Positions 43,642 to 51,881 of a stretch of 64,000 nt of DNA are shown here, piece after piece. Every line of letters begins with the position of its first letter. Position 1 is the first letter of the stretch. Made by a program: the position numbers and the translations under genes. This DNA is from Bradyrhizobium nivariense. Lineage in GTDB: Bacteria > Pseudomonadota > Alphaproteobacteria > Rhizobiales > Xanthobacteraceae. A model generated the notes under the pieces. The model was not told where the DNA came from, ran no database searches, and saw only the letters and a list, made by a program, of their open reading frames with translations. The DNA is taken from NCBI RefSeq assembly GCF_029846715.1, contig NZ_JARVWW010000029.1:1-64000 (forward strand). The letters run 5' to 3'.

Positions 43642-44559
43642 ATGACCCAGTTCAACGAGACCGAACTCACCGAAGCCGTCGTCCGGAGCTTTGACCAGAC
43701 GCCCAACCCGCGCGCGAAATTCCTGCTCCAGGAATTGGTGAAGTCGCTGCACGATTACGTGAGCAAGACCGGTCTCACCTTCGAGGAATGGGAATACGCC
43801 ATCGATTTCCTGACCCGCACTGGCCAGAAATGTACCGACACCCGCCAGGAGTTCATCCTCCTGTCCGATGTGCTTGGCGTCTCCATGCTGGTCGACGCGG
43901 TCAACCACCGCGAGCGCGAGGGCGCCACCCAGACCACGGTGCTCGGCCCGTTCTATGTCGGCGAGCACAAGGTGACGGCGCACGGCACCGACATCTCTCC
44001 GAACAATCAAACCGGCGAACGGATGTTCGTGCAGAGCCGCGTCACCGATCTCAACGGCAAGCCGCTCGCGAATGTCCCCGTCGACGTCTGGCATGCCGAC
44101 GATGACGGCTTCTACGATTCACAGAAGCCGAACTATGACGAGGTCGGCGCCTCGGCACGGGCGCGCTTCATCACCGATAGCGACGGCCGCTTTTTCTTCC
44201 GCACCATCTTGCCGTGCAGCTACCCGATCCCGACCGATGGTCCGGTCGGCGAGATGATCGTGCAGACCAAGCGTCATCCGATGCGACCGGCGCATGTGCA
44301 CTTCCTGGTCAATGCCAAGGGCTACGAGCCGCTGATCACCCACGTCTTCATGGACGGCGACAAATATCTCGATTCCGACGTGGTGTTTGGGGTGAAGGAC
44401 GATCTCGTCGCCAAGGTCGAGCCGCGCAACGATCCGGCGATGCCCGACGGCTCCAAGGCAAGCGGGCAGTGGCACCTCATGAGCTACGAATTCCATCTCA
44501 AGCCGGGCGGCGGCATGGCGCCGAAGCCGCTGGGGGTGAAGGCGGAGGAGGCGGCCTGA
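43642..44559 (+). CDS. Intradiol ring-cleavage dioxygenase (hydroxyquinol/catechol 1,2-type)
   Basis: A 305-residue non-haem Fe(III) enzyme. The N-terminal helical linker domain (FLLQELVKSLHDYVSKTGLT, FEEWEYAIDFLTRTGQKCTD) is typical of catechol/hydroxyquinol 1,2-dioxygenases. The iron ligands are visible: Tyr in DDGFYDSQKP, Tyr in ILPCSYPIPTDG, and two His in RHPMRPAHVHFLV. The YDSQKP context and GPVGEMIVQTKRHPMRPAHV favour hydroxyquinol over catechol as substrate, though this is not certain. It cleaves the ring between the two hydroxyls, feeding maleylacetate or muconate pathways. No maleylacetate reductase is adjacent. Confidence 0.88.
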   Translation: MTQFNETELTEAVVRSFDQTPNPRAKFLLQELVKSLHDYVSKTGLTFEEWEYAIDFLTRTGQKCTDTRQEFILLSDVLGVSMLVDAVNHREREGATQTTVLGPFYVGEHKVTAHGTDISPNNQTGERMFVQSRVTDLNGKPLANVPVDVWHADDDGFYDSQKPNYDEVGASARARFITDSDGRFFFRTILPCSYPIPTDGPVGEMIVQTKRHPMRPAHVHFLVNAKGYEPLITHVFMDGDKYLDSDVVFGVKDDLVAKVEPRNDPAMPDGSKASGQWHLMSYEFHLKPGGGMAPKPLGVKAEEAA

Positions 44560-44582
44560 CGGCCCGCAGCCGGGGTGTACAT

Positions 44583-45485
44583 TCAGCGCCCGATAAAGGC
44601 CGCCAGCTCGTCAGGCGTCCCCATGGGGAAGGCTTCCTTCATGAATTCGAGGAAGGCGGATACGCGCGCGCTCAAGAGCCGGCGCGATGGATAGAGCGTC
44701 CACAACGCGATCTCTGGTCCGTCGATATCGCCCCAATGCACCAGCGTGCCGGCAGCGAGGTCGTTACTGACCAGTGACACCGGGAGCCGTGCGGCGCCGA
44801 CGCCCGCCCGGACCGCATCGCGGACCATGACCAGCGATGACAGGCGAAGGACCGGATCGACCGCGATGCGCGATTGTCCGCTTGGCACCGTCACGTCCCA
44901 GGTTGCTTTCCGGTCGCCCGCTCCGCGCATGACAGCCGGCACAGCGAGATTGCCCCTCGGTCGTTTCAGATCCGGGCTCGCCACGACCACCAGCCGATCG
45001 CGTAGGAAGATCCGACCGACGAGGTTTTCGTCCGGATCGGGATTGACCCGGATCACCAGATCATACCCTTCCTCCACCATGTCGACGGAGCGATCTTCCG
45101 TCGTGACCTCAAGACGGACCTCCGGATATCTGAGTGCGAACCTGGCTGCGAGCCTACCCATCGCAGTCTGCGAGAACAGCAACGGCGCACTGATCCGCAA
45201 GCTGCCGCGCGGGCTGTCCCCACCCGAAGCGATCGCCGCCGCCGTTTCGTCGAGCTCCGTCAGCAGCGCGCCCGTCCGCTCATAAAGCGCCCGTCCTTCC
45301 TGCGTAAGCTTCAAGGCGCGCGCTCCACGTTCGAACAGGCGCAAGTCGAGGCTGCTCTCGAGCTCCGCCACCCGGCGGGACAGGGTCGCTTTCGGGCGGC
45401 CGGTGGCGCGTGCGGCCCGTCCGAACCCGCCGTGCCGGGCGACAAGGTTGAAATCGGCGAGGGCAAGCAGGTCCATTCGTTCCAC
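44583..45485 (-). CDS. LysR-family transcriptional regulator
   Basis: A 300-residue regulator. The winged HTH reads DLLALADFNLVARHGGFGRA, then ARATGRPKATLSRRVAELES. The effector domain starts near GSLRISAPLLFSQTAMGRLA and belongs to the CrgA/YafC-like group. ATG 45476 (MDLLAL) is an alternative start. It is convergent with the dioxygenase and divergent from the NAD(P)-binding protein at 45580, with 94 bp between, which makes the two downstream reductases its likely targets. Confidence 0.9.
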   Translation of the reverse strand: MERMDLLALADFNLVARHGGFGRAARATGRPKATLSRRVAELESSLDLRLFERGARALKLTQEGRALYERTGALLTELDETAAAIASGGDSPRGSLRISAPLLFSQTAMGRLAARFALRYPEVRLEVTTEDRSVDMVEEGYDLVIRVNPDPDENLVGRIFLRDRLVVVASPDLKRPRGNLAVPAVMRGAGDRKATWDVTVPSGQSRIAVDPVLRLSSLVMVRDAVRAGVGAARLPVSLVSNDLAAGTLVHWGDIDGPEIALWTLYPSRRLLSARVSAFLEFMKEAFPMGTPDELAAFIGR

Positions 45486-45579
45486 CAGTGAGACGGTGTG
45501 TCCAAATATAGCGGCTATCGGTTCATTTGTGGATCACTAATTTCCGGATGTCTTCTGACCCCAACCCGGAGTGATCCCC

Positions 45580-46449
45580 ATGACCATCCTCGTTACCGGC
45601 GCAACCGGCTCCGTCGGCCGCAACGTCGTCGAACAGCTCGTCAAGCGCGGCGCCGATGTCCGCGCGCTCGCCCGCGACCCTGCAAAGGCAGACTTCCCGG
45701 CAGGCGTCACCGTCGTGCGTGGCGACCTGCTCGACGTCGATTCCCTTCGCAACGCGTTCACAGGCGTCTCGACCCTGTTTCTGCTCAACGCAGTGGTCGC
45801 AGATGAATTCACCCAGGCGCTGATCGCGCTCAACCTGGCTCGCGAGGCCGGCGTCGAGCGGGTCGTCTACCTCTCGGTGATCCACAGTGATCGCTACGTC
45901 AACGTGCCGCACTTTGCCGGCAAGTTCGGCGTCGAGCGGATGATCGAGCAGATGGGCTTCAACGCCACCATCCTGCGCCCGGCGTACTTCATGAACAACG
46001 ATGCCACGATCAAGGACGTGGTGACCGGATACGGCATCTATCCGATGCCGATCGGGAGCAGGGGGCTTGCCATGATCGATGCGCGCGACATCGGCGAGAT
46101 CGCGGCCCTCGAGCTCATCCGTCGTGAGCGAGCCGCAGCGCCGCTTCCGCTCGACCGCATCAATCTGGTCGGCCCTGATACGCTGACCGGCGCGAAAGCC
46201 GCCGCAATCTGGTCCGAGGTGCTGGGTCGCACGATTGCCTATCCCGGCGACGATACCGCCGGCTTCGAGAAGAACCTCAGGCAGTTTATGCCGAGCTGGA
46301 TGGCTTTCGATATGCGGCTGATGAGCGAGCGTTTCCTCACCGAGGGAATGATCCCCGAGGCCGGCGACGTCGCGCGCCTGACCGCGCTCTTGGGCCGTCC
46401 CCTGCGCTCCTATCGCGACTTCGTCTCCGAGATCGCGGCCTCTGCCTGA
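45580..46449 (+). CDS. NmrA/QOR2-like NAD(P)-binding protein
   Basis: A 289-residue atypical short-chain dehydrogenase. The N-terminal nucleotide motif is TILVTGATGSVGRNVVEQLV (GxxGxxG) and further blocks are VRGDLLDVDSLRNAFTGVST, EAGVERVVYLSVIHSD and FNATILRPAYFMNNDATI. The usual SDR YxxxK is missing, as in NmrA/TMR-type proteins. These are quinone reductases or redox sensors that bind NAD(P). ATG 45580 follows CCGGAG; GTG 45571 is in frame. It sits divergent to the LysR gene and just upstream of a second NAD(P)-binding protein. Confidence 0.87.
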   Translation: MTILVTGATGSVGRNVVEQLVKRGADVRALARDPAKADFPAGVTVVRGDLLDVDSLRNAFTGVSTLFLLNAVVADEFTQALIALNLAREAGVERVVYLSVIHSDRYVNVPHFAGKFGVERMIEQMGFNATILRPAYFMNNDATIKDVVTGYGIYPMPIGSRGLAMIDARDIGEIAALELIRRERAAAPLPLDRINLVGPDTLTGAKAAAIWSEVLGRTIAYPGDDTAGFEKNLRQFMPSWMAFDMRLMSERFLTEGMIPEAGDVARLTALLGRPLRSYRDFVSEIAASA

Positions 46450-46491
46450 CGGCACGGGCAGGTCCCAATCACGACAACGAGGAATCCTGTC

Positions 46492-47166
46492 ATGATCTCT
46501 TCAACCGCCACTGTTCCGGCGGATCCGGACGGCGCAACGAAGATATTGGTGCTTGGAGCGACCGGTGCCACCGGTCGCCTGATCGTCAACCGGGCGGTGG
46601 CGCGAGGGTACGACGTCACCGTGCTGGTGCGTTCCGCCGAGAAGGCAAGTGGCATCACGGGGGCGAAGCTCATCGTCGGAGACGCCCGCGATGAAACAGT
46701 CTTGCGCGAAGCCCTCAAAGGCCGTGACGCCGTCGTCAGTGCGCTGGGTACACCGGTAAGCCCGTTCCGCGAGGTGACGCTTCTCTCGACCGCGACGCGC
46801 GCGCTCGTGAGCGCGATGAAGGCCGAGCAGGTCTCGCGGCTGGTTTGCATCACGGGAATGGGCGCCGGCGACAGTGCCGGGCACGGCGGCTTTATCGCGG
46901 ACAATGTGATCTTTCCGCTTCTCCTGAAGAAGGTGTACGCCGACAAGAACCGGCAGGAAGCGATCGTCAGAGAGAGCGGGCTGGACTGGGTCCTCGTTCG
47001 CCCCTCGATCCTGAACAACAAGCCCGGCCGCAGCTCGGTCCGGGCCCTGACGGATCTTTCGGGCTTCCATGGCGGCAGCATAGCTCGCGAAGACGTTGCG
47101 AAATTCGTGCTGGATCAGGTGCGCGCCGATACCTGGCTGCATCGTTCTCCACTCATCACGTGGTGA
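46492..47166 (+). CDS. NAD(P)-binding (NmrA/BVR-B-like) protein
   Basis: A 224-residue single Rossmann protein with ATKILVLGATGATGRLIVNR (GATGxTG motif), VVSALGTPVSPFREVTLLST, LVCITGMGAGDSAGHGG and LDWVLVRPSILNN. It resembles the flavin/biliverdin-reductase-like NAD(P)-dependent family. It lies 42 bp downstream of the other NmrA-like gene, on the same strand and probably in the same operon under the divergent LysR regulator. The two proteins are related but only distantly similar to each other. Confidence 0.87.
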   Translation: MISSTATVPADPDGATKILVLGATGATGRLIVNRAVARGYDVTVLVRSAEKASGITGAKLIVGDARDETVLREALKGRDAVVSALGTPVSPFREVTLLSTATRALVSAMKAEQVSRLVCITGMGAGDSAGHGGFIADNVIFPLLLKKVYADKNRQEAIVRESGLDWVLVRPSILNNKPGRSSVRALTDLSGFHGGSIAREDVAKFVLDQVRADTWLHRSPLITW

Positions 47167-47189
47167 GCCTTGCGTGGCTACACCCTTGA

Positions 47190-48926
47190 TCAGCGCGCGT
47201 GTAGCAGAGCAAGCAGGACGACGACGACGCAGGCGAGCGCCGCCGTGGTCAATTTCCAGAACATCAGGGGGCTGCGCTCCAGCAGGGGCGTGATCCGCGT
47301 ATCGAGATAGGCCGGATTGGGCGAACGAAGTTCGAAGACGAATTCGGAGAGGTCCTCGTGCCGCTTGTAGGGATCCGGATGGAGCGCGCGCCGGAGTGCG
47401 CCATCGACCCACGCAGGCACGTTGCGGTCGTCGTCGGCCGGGCGATACTTGAGCCTCCTCACGTCCGCCTTGCGCCGGATCTTGGCGATTTGGGTGCCGT
47501 AGGGAAGCTTTCCCGTCAGCATCTGGTAGCAGATCGCGGCGAGCGAAAACATGTCGGAGCGCGGCGAGCCGCCTTGCCCAAGAAAATATTCCGGCGCCGT
47601 GTACTGGACCGTTCCCAGAATTTCGTCGGCCTCGTCCTGCGGCGCGGCCTCCGCGACGCCTGCCACCCTGACTGATCCAAAGTCGATGATCTTCGCGGTG
47701 CCGGTCTTGTCGATCAGGATGTTGTCGGGCCTGAGGTCCTGATGCAGCATCTCCATGCGGTGGAAGGCGCGCAGGCCCGCGGCGATCTGCTCGACCAGTC
47801 CGCGGACGGTTTCGAGATCGGGGCGTGGATTGTCCGTCATCCACTGCCGCAAGGTCTGCCCTTCGATGAATTCGGTCGCGACGTAGAGGTAGCTGCGACG
47901 TCTCGACTGTGACAGCGGCTTCAGCACATGCGGGCTGTCGATCCGGCGCGCGATCCACTCCTCCATCAGGAATCGCTTCAGATAGGCGGCATTGTCGCGC
48001 AAATCGATCGACGGAAGCTTCAGCGCGACCGGCTCCTCGGTCACTGCGTCAACGGCAAGGTAGATATGACTGCGGCTGCTGCCGTGGATCTCCCGGACGA
48101 TCCTGTAGCCGTCGAAGATTGCCCGCGGCTCCGGCAGCGGGGGAAGCGGCAGCTGGGAGGTCTGGTTGAAGATGCCGGCCGGCTCGCGCTGCGGCACCGC
48201 ATCGATGCGGAGGATCTGGACCGTGATGTTGTCGTCGCTGCCGCGCCGGTAGGCTTCCTCGACGATCGCCTTTGCCGCTCCGTCGAGCTCGGCTGCATGC
48301 TCGTTGAGCGCGCTCGTGATGAAACGCGGGTCGACGAATTCGTAGGCGCCGTCGGTTGCCAGGAGGAAGGTGTCGCCGGCCTCGATCTCGAAACTCTGGT
48401 AGTCGATCTCGAGCTGCGGATTGATGCCGAGCGCACGGCCGAGATAGGTCTGCTCCGACGACACGATGATCCGGTGATCGTCGGTTAGCTGCTCGAGCGC
48501 CTTGCCGGCCACGCGGTAGACGCGGCAATCTCCGACATGGAAGATGTGCGCGGTGGTCGCCTTGATGACCATGGCGCTCAGCGTGCAGACATAGCCCTTG
48601 TCGCGGTCATAGGCATATTGGCTCTTGCGCGTCTGCGCGTGCAGCCAGGAATTGGTCGCATCCAGCACGCGGCGGGCGGAGGTCTTCACCGTCCAGGATT
48701 CCGACGTGCAGTAATAGTCCATCAGGAAGCTCTTGACCGCCGACTCGCTGGCGATCTGGCTCACCGTGCTGCTCGAGATGCCGTCGGCGAGAACGGCCGC
48801 AATCCCCTTCAGGCTGAGCATCGGCTCGTCCGGAACGAGGACGCCGTGAAAATCCTGGTTGATGGGTTTGCGACCCTTGTCGGAATGCTGGCCGACCGAG
48901 ATCAGGAGTCCGCGGGACATCGTCAT
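47190..48926 (-). CDS. Bifunctional PP2C phosphatase / Ser-Thr protein kinase, membrane-anchored
   Basis: About 578 residues. The N-terminal PP2C-type phosphatase (1-235) keeps the metal-site motifs NQDF, LADGISSS, FHVGDCRVYRV, LLATDGAYEF and GSDDNITVQI. A Hanks-type kinase (about 270-520) follows, with catalytic Lys in PVALKLP, HQDLRPDNIL (Arg of HRD replaced by Gln), metal motif IIDFGSV and TAPEYFLG; the glycine loop is weak (IHGSSRSHIYLA). A C-terminal helix (LTTAALACVVVVLLALL) anchors it to the inner membrane. It lies directly downstream of the nirC-like gene on the same strand (60 bp). Similar PP2C-kinase fusions accompany nitrate/nitrite genes in Pseudomonas, but the substrate is unknown. 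ATG 48920 is an alternative start. Confidence 0.9.
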   Translation of the reverse strand: MTMSRGLLISVGQHSDKGRKPINQDFHGVLVPDEPMLSLKGIAAVLADGISSSTVSQIASESAVKSFLMDYYCTSESWTVKTSARRVLDATNSWLHAQTRKSQYAYDRDKGYVCTLSAMVIKATTAHIFHVGDCRVYRVAGKALEQLTDDHRIIVSSEQTYLGRALGINPQLEIDYQSFEIEAGDTFLLATDGAYEFVDPRFITSALNEHAAELDGAAKAIVEEAYRRGSDDNITVQILRIDAVPQREPAGIFNQTSQLPLPPLPEPRAIFDGYRIVREIHGSSRSHIYLAVDAVTEEPVALKLPSIDLRDNAAYLKRFLMEEWIARRIDSPHVLKPLSQSRRRSYLYVATEFIEGQTLRQWMTDNPRPDLETVRGLVEQIAAGLRAFHRMEMLHQDLRPDNILIDKTGTAKIIDFGSVRVAGVAEAAPQDEADEILGTVQYTAPEYFLGQGGSPRSDMFSLAAICYQMLTGKLPYGTQIAKIRRKADVRRLKYRPADDDRNVPAWVDGALRRALHPDPYKRHEDLSEFVFELRSPNPAYLDTRITPLLERSPLMFWKLTTAALACVVVVLLALLHAR

Positions 48927-48986
48927 CACCAGGCGAAGGGAGCCTCACCCTGGTCGGGCGAGGCTCCGCTGTCGAGACGTATTCGA

Positions 48987-49826
48987 TCAGGCCGCAACGC
49001 GGGGCGGCGTGGCCTTGCCGGCCTGGCGCTTCGGCAGGGTCATGACGTGCGTGGCGTAGAGGGTCATGCCGGTGAAGGCGAGGCCGCCTACGAGGTTGCC
49101 GAGCACGGTCGGGATCTCGTTCCAGATCAAATAATCCATGATCGAGAATTTCGCGTGCAGCATCAGGCCCGACGGGAACAGGAACATGTTCACCACGGAA
49201 TGCTCGAACACCATGTAGAAGAACACCAGGATCGGCATCCACATCGCGATGACCTTGCCGGAGACCGAGGTCGAGATCATGGCGCCGACGACGCCGGTCG
49301 AGACCATCCAGTTGCAAAGCATTCCGCGCAGGAACAGCGTCGCCATGCCGGCGGCGCCATGCGCGGCATAGCCGAGCGTTCGGCCTTCGCCGATGTTTCC
49401 GATGGCTGCACCGACCTTGTCGGGGTCTTGCGTGAAGCCGAATGTCGTGACGAAGGCCATCATGAAGGCCACGGTGAAGGCGCCAGCGAAATTGCCGACG
49501 AAGACGAGACCCCAGTTGCGCAGCACGCCGCCAAGCGTGACGCCGGGACGCTTGTCGATCAGGGCGAGCGGCGAGAGCACGAACACGCCCGTCAAGAGGT
49601 CGAAGCCCAGCAGGTACAGCATGACGAACCCGACCGGAAACAGCAGCGCTCCGACCAGCGGCTGGCCCGTGTTCACGTTGATCGTGACGGCGAACCACGC
49701 TGCCAGCGCGAGGATGGCGCCGGCCATGTAGGCCCGGATGATGGTATCCCGGGTGGACATGAAGATCTTGGATTCGCCTGCATCCACCATCTTGGTGACG
49801 AATTCCGAAGGCGCGAGATACGACAT
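48987..49826 (-). CDS. nirC: Formate/nitrite transporter family channel, probably nitrite
   Basis: A 279-residue FNT-family protein with six helices. Typical blocks are YLAPSEFVTKMVDAGESKIF, GALLFPVGFVMLYLLGFDLL, then TGVFVLSPLALID, NWGLVFVGNFAGAFTVAFMM and the pore-His helix VFFYMVFEHSVVNMFLFPSG. The company of nitrate-assimilation genes makes nitrite the likely substrate; formate cannot be excluded. ATG 49826 is preceded by AAAGGA; the TTG at 49829 is not needed. The upstream region has a sigma-54-like promoter and shares a palindrome with the divergent nrtABC promoter. The PP2C-kinase gene follows in the same direction. Confidence 0.9.
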   Translation of the reverse strand: MSYLAPSEFVTKMVDAGESKIFMSTRDTIIRAYMAGAILALAAWFAVTINVNTGQPLVGALLFPVGFVMLYLLGFDLLTGVFVLSPLALIDKRPGVTLGGVLRNWGLVFVGNFAGAFTVAFMMAFVTTFGFTQDPDKVGAAIGNIGEGRTLGYAAHGAAGMATLFLRGMLCNWMVSTGVVGAMISTSVSGKVIAMWMPILVFFYMVFEHSVVNMFLFPSGLMLHAKFSIMDYLIWNEIPTVLGNLVGGLAFTGMTLYATHVMTLPKRQAGKATPPRVAA

Positions 49827-50062
49827 CAATGGTTCCTTTTGCTTCGTTAGAGAGATCTCGCCCTTCTGCGAGAGCGATTGAACGTCATTGGCCGTGCGGG
49901 CTGTTCGCCGCGCACGAGGGCTTGGAAAGATTTGGGAAGCCTGGGAATCGCGTCACGACGACCGAGCCGAGAAGGGCCGCGAAGCAGTTGAGCTTCCGGG
50001 ATGCAGCCGCCAGCGCCTGCATCAGTGCGGCAAGCCGCAGTCTTCGTTGACCCAGACGGAAA

Positions 50063-50078
50063 TGCAAGTTGCGTGCCG
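50063..50078 (-). promoter_or_regulatory. Sigma-54-type promoter for nirC
   Basis: On the minus strand the sequence is CGGCACG-CAAC-TTGCA, matching the -24/-12 consensus TGGCACG-N4-TTGCA at all but the first base. It directs leftward transcription, giving a leader of roughly 220 bases before nirC. The centre of the palindrome at 50171-50207 is 111 bp upstream of its -24 end. Confidence 0.7.
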
Positions 50079-50170
50079 TACAGAGGAATTTGAAAAAGCA
50101 AGCAAAATCAAATAGATGATGCTCTCCCAGCTCTGAGTTTTGCGAGCTTCGCGGCCCTTTGCTTAGGCGA

Positions 50171-50207
50171 CTGCTTATTGTTTGTGCGCCGCACAAATAA
50201 TAAGCAG
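50171..50207. promoter_or_regulatory. 37-bp palindrome shared by divergent nirC and nrtA promoters
   Basis: The left arm CTGCTTATTGTTTGTGCG and right arm CGCACAAATAATAAGCAG are complementary at 17 of 18 positions around one central C (50189). The core TTTGTGCG-N-CGCACAAA recurs upstream of narK. The centre is 111 bp from the -24 element of both divergent promoters (50078 and 50300), the position expected of an enhancer for a sigma-54 activator. The rest of 49827-50498 has no gene. Confidence 0.75.
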
Positions 50208-50299
50208 GGCGCGAATTTGGCGTGCGCAGAGCGCCTGCGACAGACTGGCGCGGCAGCCGTAACAAATTGAATATATAGGGATTTTATCGATGGCTGGCT

Positions 50300-50315
50300 T
50301 GGCATGAAGCTTGAA
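50300..50315 (+). promoter_or_regulatory. Sigma-54-type promoter for nrtABC
   Basis: TGGCATG-AAGC-TTGAA fits the -24/-12 layout with A in place of the C of the -12 GC. The narK promoter shares this TTGAA variant. A transcript starting about 12 bases downstream would have a leader of around 170 bases before nrtA. Confidence 0.6.
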
Positions 50316-50451
50316 TAGTTCCGGACCGACGCCATTGAAGCCGTCCCGCGAGACTTCTCATCCGAATTGCCGACGCCACCAGACGGGGGTCTCCCCGTCG
50401 CGCGTTCGCATGCGCTGCTTCAGGCGTCGCCGGACGGACGGGCTGCTCGTG

Positions 50452-50482
50452 TGCACTGACGCAATCATTCTGCAACGACGCA
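50452..50482 (+). promoter_or_regulatory. Tandem hexaloop mini-hairpins in nrtA leader, candidate NasT (ANTAR) target
   Basis: TGC-ACTGAC-GCA (50452-50463) and TGC-AACGAC-GCA (50471-50482) are two successive three-base-pair stems with six-base loops. Both loops have A at position 1 and G at position 4, the features of ANTAR-protein RNA targets. A strong hairpin GACGGGG-GTCT-CCCCGTC lies upstream (about 50383-50400). The stems are short, so the call is tentative. Confidence 0.45.
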
Positions 50483-50498
50483 AAGGACGATACCGCCT

Positions 50499-51821
50499 AT
50501 GACCAAGCGCACCCGCCGGCCCTCGGAAACGACCGGCCTGAGCCGCCGTCAATTGTTGAAGGCTGCCGGCTCGACCGCCGCCCTCCTCGCCGCCGCAAAA
50601 CTGAATTTCCCAGCCGGCGCCTTCGCGCAGGACGCCGGCCCCGAGGTCAAGGGCGCCAAGCTCGGCTTCATCGCGTTGAGCGATGCCGGCCCCTTGTTCG
50701 TCGCCAAGGACAAGGGCCTATTCGCCAAATACGGAATGCCCGACACCGACGTGCAGAAGCAGGCCTCCTGGGGCACCACGCGCGACAATCTCGTGCTCGG
50801 CTCCGAAGGCAACGGCATCGACGGTGCGCATATCCTGACCCCGATGCCGTATCTGATCTCGGCCGGCAAGGTGACGCAGAACAACCAGCCGACCCCGATG
50901 TACATCCTGGCGCGGCTCAATCTCGACAGCCAGTGCATCTCCGTCGCCAACGAATATGCCGACCTGAAGCTCGGCGTTGATGCATCGCCCTTCAAGGCGG
51001 CGCTGGAGAAGAAGAAGGCCTCGGGCAAGGCCGTGAAGGCCGCGATGACCTTCCCCGGCGGCACCCATGACCTCTGGATCCGCTACTGGCTCGCCGCTGG
51101 CGGCATTGATCCGGACAAGGACATCGAGACCATCGTGGTGCCACCGGCGCAGATGGTGGCCAACATGAAGGTCGGCACGATGGACTGCTTCTGTGTCGGC
51201 GAGCCCTGGAACCTGCAGCTGATCCACCAGAATATCGGCTACACTGCGGTCACGACCGGCGAGCTCTGGAACAAGCACCCGGAAAAATCCTTCGGCATGC
51301 GCGCCGCCTTCGTCGACAAATATCCAAAGGCGGCAAAGGCGTTGCTGATGGCGGTGATGGAAGCGCAGCAGTGGTCCGACAAGGCCGAGAACAAGCCCGA
51401 GCTCGCCGCGATCATGGGCAAGCGGCAGTGGATGAACTGCCCGGTCGAAGACGTGCTCGACCGCACCGCCGGCAAGTTCGACTATGGCCTTCCCGGCAAG
51501 ATGGTCGAGAACTCGCCGCACATTATGAAGTATTGGCGCGACTTCGCCTCCTATCCCTTCCAGAGCCACGACCTCTGGTTCCTCACCGAGGACATCCGCT
51601 GGGGCAAGTACGAGGCGAATTTCGACACCAAGGCGCTGATTGCCAAGGTCAACCGCGAAGACATGTGGCGCGACGCGGCCAAGACGCTCGGCATCGCAAG
51701 CGCGGAGATCCCGACCTCCACCTCGCGCGGCAAGGAGACCTTCTTCGACGGCAAGGTGTTCGATCCCGAAAATCCGGCCGCCTATCTGAAGTCGCTCGCG
51801 ATCAAGCGCGTCGAAGTCTGA
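50499..51821 (+). CDS. nrtA: Nitrate ABC transporter substrate-binding protein NrtA
   Basis: A 440-residue protein with a twin-arginine signal (SRRQLLKAAGSTAALLAAA, cleavage near AFAQDA) and the CmpA/NrtA fold: VKGAKLGFIALSDAGPLFVA, GLFAKYGMPDTDVQKQASWG, EGNGIDGAHILTPMPYLISA, PPAQMVANMKVGTMDCFCVG and KRQWMNCPVEDVLDRTAGKF. It binds nitrate (possibly nitrite) in the periplasm and delivers it to NrtB. The gene is preceded by AAAGGA. The arrangement nrtA-nrtB-nrtC matches the nitrate-assimilation locus of Bradyrhizobium diazoefficiens. Confidence 0.93.
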   Translation: MTKRTRRPSETTGLSRRQLLKAAGSTAALLAAAKLNFPAGAFAQDAGPEVKGAKLGFIALSDAGPLFVAKDKGLFAKYGMPDTDVQKQASWGTTRDNLVLGSEGNGIDGAHILTPMPYLISAGKVTQNNQPTPMYILARLNLDSQCISVANEYADLKLGVDASPFKAALEKKKASGKAVKAAMTFPGGTHDLWIRYWLAAGGIDPDKDIETIVVPPAQMVANMKVGTMDCFCVGEPWNLQLIHQNIGYTAVTTGELWNKHPEKSFGMRAAFVDKYPKAAKALLMAVMEAQQWSDKAENKPELAAIMGKRQWMNCPVEDVLDRTAGKFDYGLPGKMVENSPHIMKYWRDFASYPFQSHDLWFLTEDIRWGKYEANFDTKALIAKVNREDMWRDAAKTLGIASAEIPTSTSRGKETFFDGKVFDPENPAAYLKSLAIKRVEV

Positions 51822-51881
51822 TGGAGCCAGCGGCCGCCTTCGGGCGGCCGCATCGTCTTTTGAAGCCGGAGAGATATTGCG

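Noticed and set aside
49827..50062. A1/G4 hexaloop hairpins in the nirC leader
   Set aside because: TCTCGC-AGAAGG-GCGAGA is a good hexaloop hairpin but lacks G at loop position 4, and the second candidate near AACGAA has no stem; not enough for an ANTAR call.
50171..50207. Palindrome read as an intrinsic terminator or FNR/FixK box
   Set aside because: It has no T-run and lies upstream of both promoters; the TTG-to-CAA spacing is nine bases, not the eight of FNR-type sites.
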